Notes under the pieces: model-generated
What the model was told of the DNA's origin: nothing
What the model saw: only the letters and a program-made list of their open reading frames with translations
The model's database searches: none
In this document: positions 59,143 through 64,000 of the stretch, piece after piece
Layout: each line of letters starts with the position of its first letter
Numbering within the stretch: the first letter of the stretch is position 1
Translations under genes and position numbers: made by a program
NCBI GenBank assembly: GCA_958298945.1
Contig: OY282606.1
Location: forward strand, 89,101,696-89,165,695
Origin: Atherix ibis
Taxonomy: Eukaryota; Arthropoda; Insecta; Diptera; Athericidae
DNA length: 64,000 nucleotides
Direction: 5' to 3'

Positions 59143-60427
59143 CGAGGGTCATTCAACAAGTACTTAGCCTCACCGCCCGATGGAACTGCTATCACAAAAG
59201 AAATTTACCATCGTGCAGTACATTATTTTAGTAGCCTACTTTCAGTCGATTTCCTTCATTAGTTTTGTTTTGAGAGCCTTTGAAAGCGATCGTGTCGGTC
59301 GGTTGCACAAAAATGGAAAAAGAACAATATCGTTCGGTGATTAGATTCTTGTTTTTGGAAGGGAAAACGCGCAGCGAAATCAAAGATCGCTTGGATGCTG
59401 TGTATGGTGACTCTTCTCCTTCGATGGCGACCGTCAAGAATTGGTTCAACGAGTTTGTTCGTGGCCGCACATCGGTTTTTGATGAGCCACGCCCAGGTGC
59501 CCCGAAAACGGCTGCTACGGAGGAAAACGTTAAAAAAGTCCACGATCTAGTGTTGGTAGACCGTCGATTGAAGGTTCACGAGATAGCTGAGACTGTGGGC
59601 ATCGCAGTAGGAACGGTGCATCATATTCTACATGAAAAACTGGGCATGAGAAAGCTGTCGGCACGATGGGTGCCGCGTTTGCTCGCACCGGAAAACAAGC
59701 GCAACCGTGAGACCACATCGGCGACGTGTTTGGCGCTGTTTCAGCGCAATCCAGCGGAGTTCTTGCGTCGTTTCGTGACCGTCGACGAAACATGGATTCA
59801 CTGGTACACACCAGAGACCAAGGAACAGTCGAAACAGTGGACTTCACCCGGCGAACGTGCTCCGAAGAAGGCGAAGACTGTTCGATCGGCCGGAAAGGTG
59901 ATGGCCACCGTTTTCTGGGATTCACAAGGTGTGATCCACATCGATTACGTCGAGAAGGGTAAAACAATCACGGGGTGCTACTATGCTGACTTATTGGGCC
60001 AATTTGACGTCGAATTGAAGAAAAATCGGCCCCGCTTTGCGAAGAAAAAAGTGCTGTTCCACCACGACAACGCGCCGGCTCACACCTCCGCCGTCGCCAT
60101 GGCCAAATTGGTCGAATTGCGCTACGAATTGCTGCCCCATCCACCGTACTCTCCAGATTTGGCCCCCTGTGACTACTTTTTGTTTCCATACCTGAAAAAA
60201 TCACTCGCCGGGAGTAGATTTGGGTCGAATGAGGAGGTCATCGTCGCCACGGAGGCCTATTTTGTTTCCCTCGAGAAAATGTATTTTTTTGGACGGGTTA
60301 AAAAATTTAGAGCATCGCTGGGCCAAGTGTATCGAGCTTGAAGGAGATTATGTGAAAAAATAAATTGCCACCTTTCCAAAATTTTCGTTTTTCTTTTGTA
60401 GGCTAAGTACTTGTTGAATGACCTTCG
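59143..60427 (+). mobile_element. Nearly intact D34D mariner
   Basis: The terminal repeat CGAGGGTCATTCAACAAGTA (59143) continues to about 28 bp and is mirrored at 60400-60427 with one mismatch (CGAAGG for CGAGGG). TA is at 59141-59142 and 60428-60429. 1285 bp, a standard mariner length. It inserted into the jockey LINE between the GVPQ(G)SVL and (Y)ADD boxes. The most complete and probably youngest mariner of the window. Confidence 0.95.
59313..60341 (+). CDS. Mariner transposase, near intact with C-terminal frameshift
   Basis: Cut-and-paste transposase acting on the element's own terminal repeats at TA sites. An open frame runs from 59280; the Met at 59313 (MEKEQYRSVIRFLFLEGKTR) is the likely start because the preceding residues are unlike the family. 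From that Met: helix-turn-helix about 5-50, linker FDEPRPGAPKTAA about 57-69, second helix-turn-helix about 80-110, WVPRLL at 119-124, catalytic D158 (RFVTVDETWIHWYTPET), D252 (LFHHDNAPAHTSAV) and D287 (PPYSPDLAPCDYFLFPYLKK), with 34 residues between the last two. After about residue 326 the frame is wrong: one extra base in the T7 run at 60284-60290 hides DGLKNLEHRWAKCIELEGDY, which lies in the next frame and ends at 60363. Otherwise there is no stop. It may be inactive or impaired. Confidence 0.93.
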   Translation: MEKEQYRSVIRFLFLEGKTRSEIKDRLDAVYGDSSPSMATVKNWFNEFVRGRTSVFDEPRPGAPKTAATEENVKKVHDLVLVDRRLKVHEIAETVGIAVGTVHHILHEKLGMRKLSARWVPRLLAPENKRNRETTSATCLALFQRNPAEFLRRFVTVDETWIHWYTPETKEQSKQWTSPGERAPKKAKTVRSAGKVMATVFWDSQGVIHIDYVEKGKTITGCYYADLLGQFDVELKKNRPRFAKKKVLFHHDNAPAHTSAVAMAKLVELRYELLPHPPYSPDLAPCDYFLFPYLKKSLAGSRFGSNEEVIVATEAYFVSLEKMYFFGRVKKFRASLGQVYRA

Positions 60428-60840
60428 TAGAACCGAACACTGGGGAACACCAGCATTTATTTATTGGCCTGCAGAGTTGATCCATTCAATCTGTCTGTAA
60501 AGATAGGTAATTTCTAACCCATTTGAGGAGGCAATCGTCGATACCATATGCACGCATTTTCGACAAAAGTGCGTGATGCCAAACTCTCTCAAAAGCCTTT
60601 GGAATATCAAGTGCAATAATTCTACATACCCCAGAGAAATGGAGAGTGTGGGTCCACTTTTCGGTTATATATGCCATCACATCCCCAGTGGATATATTTA
60701 TACGGAAACCATATTGCCAGTCACTGAGGAGTTCCCTTGCTTCAAAAAAACTTTATTAGCTGATAGTTTACCAGTGTTTTTATGACCTTAGAAAAAAGAG
60801 ATGTCAGTGCAATGAGTCGGTAATTGAAGGAGGAAGTGTG

Positions 60841-62175
60841 AACTCGCCTTTTTTTTTTAAATTGGTTGAAAGAAATGCTGTTTTCTGTAAAAATTAAAGC
60901 TTGACTTTTTTTTCTTATCTCCTATTTTTAATAATTTTGAAATGTTATTAAAGTTTAAAAATATTCATATGCAATTTATGTTCGTCGTTTTCATATTCTC
61001 AGAGAATAGTTAATCATGAAACAAGATCGATTAAATGCCATTTAGTTGTTGGTTATCATTGTAGCATTAGCACATGACATAATTAACATAATCAATTAAA
61101 TGCTTAACACCGCAAATATATAATTTATGATCGAGTCTGAATATATTATAACTGGTCCGGTTTCCTTGTCAAGGAAGTAATTTACCTATTGCTCTTGGGC
61201 AACTATAGTTCAGTTCTTAACAACTATAGGAACTTCTAACATTTTCTGAGCTTTTAATTTATCATTCAACCGCAATTCTAAATAACTTATGCAGACAATA
61301 TATGCAAGTGATGACAAGGAGTCTCATGAAATTGTTAATATTTTATAAGCTAAGGATAGAAGATAGTTAAATAATGATGAATTGGTCAAAATAGATATAC
61401 TGATCGGTGAACAAATTAGTTAGAATATTTCAAAGTGCATAACCTAATCCAACCGGATGAATTGAATTGAAATCATCTGAACAAATTTATAGTTGGTATT
61501 ATATAGTATATAAAATTCATGTTTTAGTATAAAATTGTTACTGGTGAAAATTTGTAAAGTTTTAAAGTAAAATTGTCTGATACCAATTAGAAATTCAAAA
61601 CTTTTTCCTGCTTTATATGAGAAAATGTTAGGATCGATTTTAATTATATTTTTACGAAGAAGTAAATAGTAAAAGTCAAAATTTTCTATAGTTTATGAAA
61701 TAATAATAAAATATATGTGGTCAAATTTATTGATCAATAAATCAAAATATTATTTTTTGAAAAATATATTTAAAGATAATATTTGCTACGAAAACTTTTC
61801 CCTGATTCGAGATAGCGAATAATCTCTATAAATTTACTATCAACTCTAGCATCAACAACAAATTAATAATAAAATTCAAGATTTCAGAAATAAAATATCA
61901 GAAAATTGTATATTATTTTTTTCGTATTTTTTTTATATTCTGTAAATGTGGATTCGGTCAAAATGTTCTATTTAAATTATTTAGAAATTTAGAAAAATTC
62001 TGGAGTAATTGAATACGTTTGAATAAACAAACAATGTTGTCAAAAACAGTCAGTCAGTTTAGAGTTGTTGTCAAATACAGTCTGTTGACCCAGTTCCATT
62101 TCATGTCTCCTGACCTAGTTGCATTATTAAAGGAAATTTCAATTGTTTATATTTATGCTTGGTAGTATTTTTGCA
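60841..62175. other. A+T-rich spacer
   Basis: No supported gene. Near 62040-62095 the sequence ACAGTCAGTCAGTTTAGAGT and ACAGTCTGTTGACCCAG are short internal near-repeats. Confidence 0.5.
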
Positions 62176-62268
62176 ATTAGTTTAATTTTGAGAAATTAAT
62201 AAATCTCATAGTTTGATTTTGTTTACAATCTATAATTCCGGTTTTAACCGCAGCGTGGATCTGGTGTG

Positions 62269-62286
62269 TTCTAGAAGATTCTAAAA
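62269..62286. promoter_or_regulatory. Heat-shock-element-like site, unit 1 (degraded)
   Basis: TTCTAGAAGATTCTAAAA: three of the four alternating TTC/GAA modules are intact and the last is AAA. The TATA-like position of this unit (ATTATAG on minus, near 62230) is also mutated. A (GA)n tract is at 62325-62338. Confidence 0.55.
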
Positions 62287-62474
62287 AAATGGTTTCAGAG
62301 CAGTATGAATACGAGCGCTGGTCGCGAGAGAGAGAGAGTTTTAGTTGAGTTGTAGCCGGAACAGCGGTAGGAGTAGACGCTGCATAATTTGGGTAGCATT
62401 TCTTATGTTTTGGCCACCATTTTGGTTTAGAAGACATTTAAATCAATAAATCTCATGGTTTGATTTTGTTTACA

Positions 62475-62586
62475 TTTTATAGTTCCGGTTTTAACCGCAG
62501 CGTGGCTCTGGTGTGTTCTAGAAGATTCTAGAAAAACGGTTTCAGAGCAGTATGAATACGAGCGCTGGTCGCGAGAGAGAGAGAGT
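62475..62586 (-). promoter_or_regulatory. GAGA-HSE-TATA promoter-like cluster, unit 2
   Basis: On the minus strand the order is a CT/GA tract (62586-62570), then the perfect four-module heat-shock element TTCTAGAATCTTCTAGAA (62533-62516), then TATAAAA (62481-62475) 34 bp downstream. HSF trimers bind alternating nGAAn modules at 5-bp steps, and GAGA factor binds (GA)n in fly heat-shock promoters. A start would be expected near 62450, just before an ATG at 62437. On the plus strand a weaker TATGAATA lies 17 bp after the element. Function is inferred from motifs only. Confidence 0.6.
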
Positions 62587-62721
62587 TTTAGTTGAGTTGT
62601 AGCCGGAACAGTGGTAGGAGTAGACGCTGCATAATTTTGGTAGCATTTCTTATGTTTTGGCCACCATTTTGGTTTAGATGACATTTAAATCAATAAATCT
62701 CATGGTTTGATTTTGTTTACA

Positions 62722-62833
62722 TTTTATAGTTCCGGTTTTAACCGCAGCGTGGCTCTGGTGTGTTCTAGAAGATTCTAGAAAAACGGTTTCAGAGCAGTAT
62801 GAATACGAGCGCTGGTCGCGAGAGAGAGATAGT
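62722..62833 (-). promoter_or_regulatory. GAGA-HSE-TATA promoter-like cluster, unit 3
   Basis: Same arrangement as unit 2, shifted by 247 bp: heat-shock element 62763-62780, TATAAAA on minus at 62728-62722. The GA tract (62819-62829) is interrupted by one T. Confidence 0.6.
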
Positions 62834-62968
62834 TTTAGTTGAGTTGTAGCCGGAACAGCGGTAGGAGTAGACGCTGCATAATTTGGGTAGCATTTCTTAT
62901 GTTTTGGCCACCATTTTGGTTTAGATGACATTTAAATCAATAAATTTTATGGTTTGATTTTGTTAACA

Positions 62969-63080
62969 TTTTATAGTTCCGGTTTTAACCGCAGCGTGGC
63001 TCTGGTGTGTTCTAGAAGATTCTAGAAAAACGGTTTCAGAGCAGTATGAATACAAGCGCTGGTCGCCAGAGAGAGACAGT
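62969..63080 (-). promoter_or_regulatory. GAGA-HSE-TATA promoter-like cluster, unit 4
   Basis: Heat-shock element 63010-63027, perfect; TATAAAA on minus at 62975-62969; the GA tract is reduced to AGAGAGAGAC at 63067-63076. This unit is about 215 bp upstream of the transposase-like frame on the plus strand. If the elements act in both directions it could drive that frame. Confidence 0.55.
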
Positions 63081-63129
63081 TTTAGTTGAGTTGTAGCCGG
63101 AACAGCGGTAGGAGTAGACGCTGTATAAT

Positions 63130-64000
63130 TTGGGTAGCATTTCTTACGTTCCAGATCGATTTTGTTTGGCCGCCATTTTGGTTTGGATGACATTTGTCGG
63201 TTGGCGTTTGACAATCGTAGAGAGTGGTCAATAGCAATTTATTATGGAGCATCTAATACCACAACACCATGCTGAAATTATTAAAACATTTTATTTAAAT
63301 AATTGCTCAATTATGAATACGCGGAGTAAATTACGATTTGGTGTTAATTATATGCCGAGCAAGTCAACCATTCAGCGTGTAATGAATAATTTTGAAAATA
63401 TGCATATACTGGGAGATAAAGCGAAGACTGAGCGATAATTAAACCAACGTACATCCAAAAAGATTGATGCAGTAAAGCAGAGTGCTGCTGAATGTTCCGG
63501 GTACCGCTCATCGATGCCGTGCACAAAAATTGCGAATATCTCCATCATGTTTGTTAAAAATTCTCAATAAGAGATAAATTCAATTGATACAGCAGCTATA
63601 GGCAAATGACCATGAATGGCGGGGAGACTGGAGTGCTCGAGTTTTACAGCTCAATATCAACGACCACCATTTTGACCAAAACATCATTATGTGCGACGAA
63701 GCACATTTTGACTTTGCTGGCTTTGTTAATAAACAAAATAGCCACTATTGGGGTACTGAAAATGCTCTACTGATACACGCTCGTAGAGTAACTGTATGGT
63801 GAGGCATTTGGGCCGGTGGTATCATTGGACAATATTTTTTTGAGGATACTGTAGGCATTGCTATAACAGTTACTGGTGACCGCTATCGGGACACATTGGA
63901 AAACTTTCTTCCACCCGAATTGGATTAATTAGGCCTACAGAACATGGGGTTCCAACAAAACGGTACTACATTACACACAGCTTGTACTACAATACAAACT
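63130..64000 (+). mobile_element. DD39-41D-type transposon, cut by the window end
   Basis: The noncoding terminus GGCCGCCATTTTGGTTTGGA (63168-63187) is shared with the minus-strand copies at 1.85 and 2.33 kb. It is followed by CATTTGTCGGTTGGCGTTTG and the transposase. The left boundary merges with the last tandem unit and cannot be fixed, and the right end lies beyond the window. Confidence 0.8.
63244..64000 (+). pseudogene. DD39-41D-type transposase, partial and broken
   Basis: Starts MEHLIPQHHAEIIKTFYLNN and continues to VNYMPSKSTIQRVMNNFENM, a DUF4817-like helix-turn-helix (63244-63438), then a stop. In other frames: KIDAVKQSAAE, then DHHFDQNIIMCDEAHFDFAG (first catalytic Asp kept), FVNKQNSHYWG, HARRVTVW-GIWAGGIIGQYF, VTGDRYRDTLENFLPPELD and MGFQQNGTTLHTACTT (second Asp changed to Asn). 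The third Asp lies beyond the window. It is more complete than the copy at 0.9-1.9 kb, with which it shares RRVxVWCGIWAGGIIG and YRxxLENFLxPELDxLGL. Inactive as read. Confidence 0.82.

Larger units (their letters stand above)
57230..60840 (-). pseudogene. Jockey-type LINE RT interrupted by two mariners
   Basis: Minus strand, from the right. 60840-60430: FNYRLIALTSLFSKVIKTLV, CRIIALDIPKAFERVWHHAL (palm Asp), AYGIDDCLLKWVRNYLSLQ and NAGVPQCSVL. Then a mariner (59143-60427). 59140-58960: SNPNHYFDDASTLSSSYTFP (the YADD region, now FDDA) and EMEQQHMLNVLNSNIY. Then a second mariner (58103-58957). 58100-57230: WGAKNRVKF-like start, ILGFWVNDNLCWNDHIFNIT, KNAAKCLDFLK-CKKFFTPSD, YIFPKLEYYSQVWPGTSKTL and LEQRRN-like sequence. 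The motifs run in correct RT order across both insertions, so this was one LINE. Several stops. Confidence 0.85.
62185..63179. repeat. Four 247-bp tandem repeats at a transposon end
   Basis: Four units with an exact 247-bp period: CTGGTGTGTTCTAGAAGATT starts at 62261, 62508, 62755 and 63002. Units 2 and 3 are almost identical, while units 1 and 4 differ at several bases. Each holds GGTTTTAACCGCAGCGTGG, a TTC/GAA module run, CGAGCGCTGGTCGC, a (GA)n tract, a TAGCCGGAACAGCGGTAGGA segment and finally CCATTTTGGTTTAGATGACA, which is the terminal segment of the adjoining DD39-41D-type transposon. Unit 4 has a longer version (GTTCCAGATCGATTTTGTTT) and continues into the transposase. On the minus strand each unit holds an ~85-codon open frame, MSSKPKWWPKHKKCYPNYAA, of unknown meaning. 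Confidence 0.95.

Noticed and set aside
59280..60341. Long clean frame as a domesticated host gene (SETMAR-like)
   Set aside because: It lies between matching terminal repeats with TA duplications, so it is a resident transposon. No fused host domain is seen.
62551..62558. TATGAATA as the TATA box of a plus-strand heat-shock promoter driving the transposase
   Set aside because: It is non-canonical, while TATAAAA on the minus strand is canonical and correctly spaced. Kept only as an alternative in the unit entries.
62185..63179. CRISPR-like array
   Set aside because: The repeats are 247 bp long, directly adjacent and without unique spacers, in a eukaryotic context.
1..64000. tRNA or rRNA genes
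   Set aside because: No A/B-box pairs with cloverleaf potential or conserved rRNA stretches were seen by eye. A covariance-model scan would be needed to exclude a tRNA formally.

Overview
The window reads as intergenic or intronic DNA from an insect genome, most likely a dipteran fly. It is A+T-rich, studded with mariner-type DNA transposons and non-LTR retrotransposons, and carries a long CAA/CAG microsatellite. I found no convincing host protein gene, tRNA, rRNA, CRISPR array or bacterial-style operon. Almost every recognisable coding stretch is a transposase, reverse transcriptase (RT) or RNase H relic. Assignment to a fly is inference from repeat content (R1, jockey, I-like LINEs; mauritiana, mellifera, irritans and DD41D mariners).

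Layout. 0-3 kb: jockey RT scraps and DD39-41D-type transposase relics. 3.8-5 kb: a Mos1-like mauritiana mariner bounded by TA. 6.4-9 kb: a centrally deleted DD41D relic, a LINE RNase H relic and a Tc1-like relic. 10.7-12.6 kb: an irritans-type mariner relic split by an ~820-bp (AACAGC)n tract. 12.6-13.5 and 21.2-22.0 kb: foldback derivatives of one mariner family, whose right end is an inverted copy of the left end. 15.5-16.3 kb: a duplicated DD41D scrap. 22.0-29.7 kb: mellifera mariners, one holding a nested irritans mariner and a nested I-like LINE with a 15-bp target duplication. 29.8-31.3 kb: an RTE-like LINE. 33.4-34.8 and 43.7-44.2 kb: R1-type relics. 35-36.3 kb: a mariner relic. 38.5-39.7 kb: one mariner inside another. 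41.6-42.9 kb: the second mauritiana copy. 44.2-46.2 kb: a DD41D element inside a mellifera mariner. 47.7-49 kb: a DD41D element with both ends. 49.3-50.1 kb: a jockey LINE 3' end. 53.3-54.3 kb: the least deleted member of the foldback mariner family. 57.2-60.8 kb: one jockey-type LINE cut twice by mariners, one of which has the best preserved transposase ORF in the window. 62.2-63.2 kb: four 247-bp tandem repeats fused to the start of a DD39-41D-type transposon that runs off the window end.

The most unusual feature is the 62.2-63.2 kb array. Each unit has a (GA)n tract and a run of alternating TTC/GAA modules that matches a heat-shock element. Three of the four units also have a TATAAAA box in the canonical order GAGA-HSE-TATA on the minus strand. 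It looks like a tandem heat-shock promoter cassette at a transposon terminus. Second is the foldback mariner lineage: independent copies share the same inversion junction and the same deletion of the DNA-binding domain, so the derivatives probably spread by trans-mobilisation.
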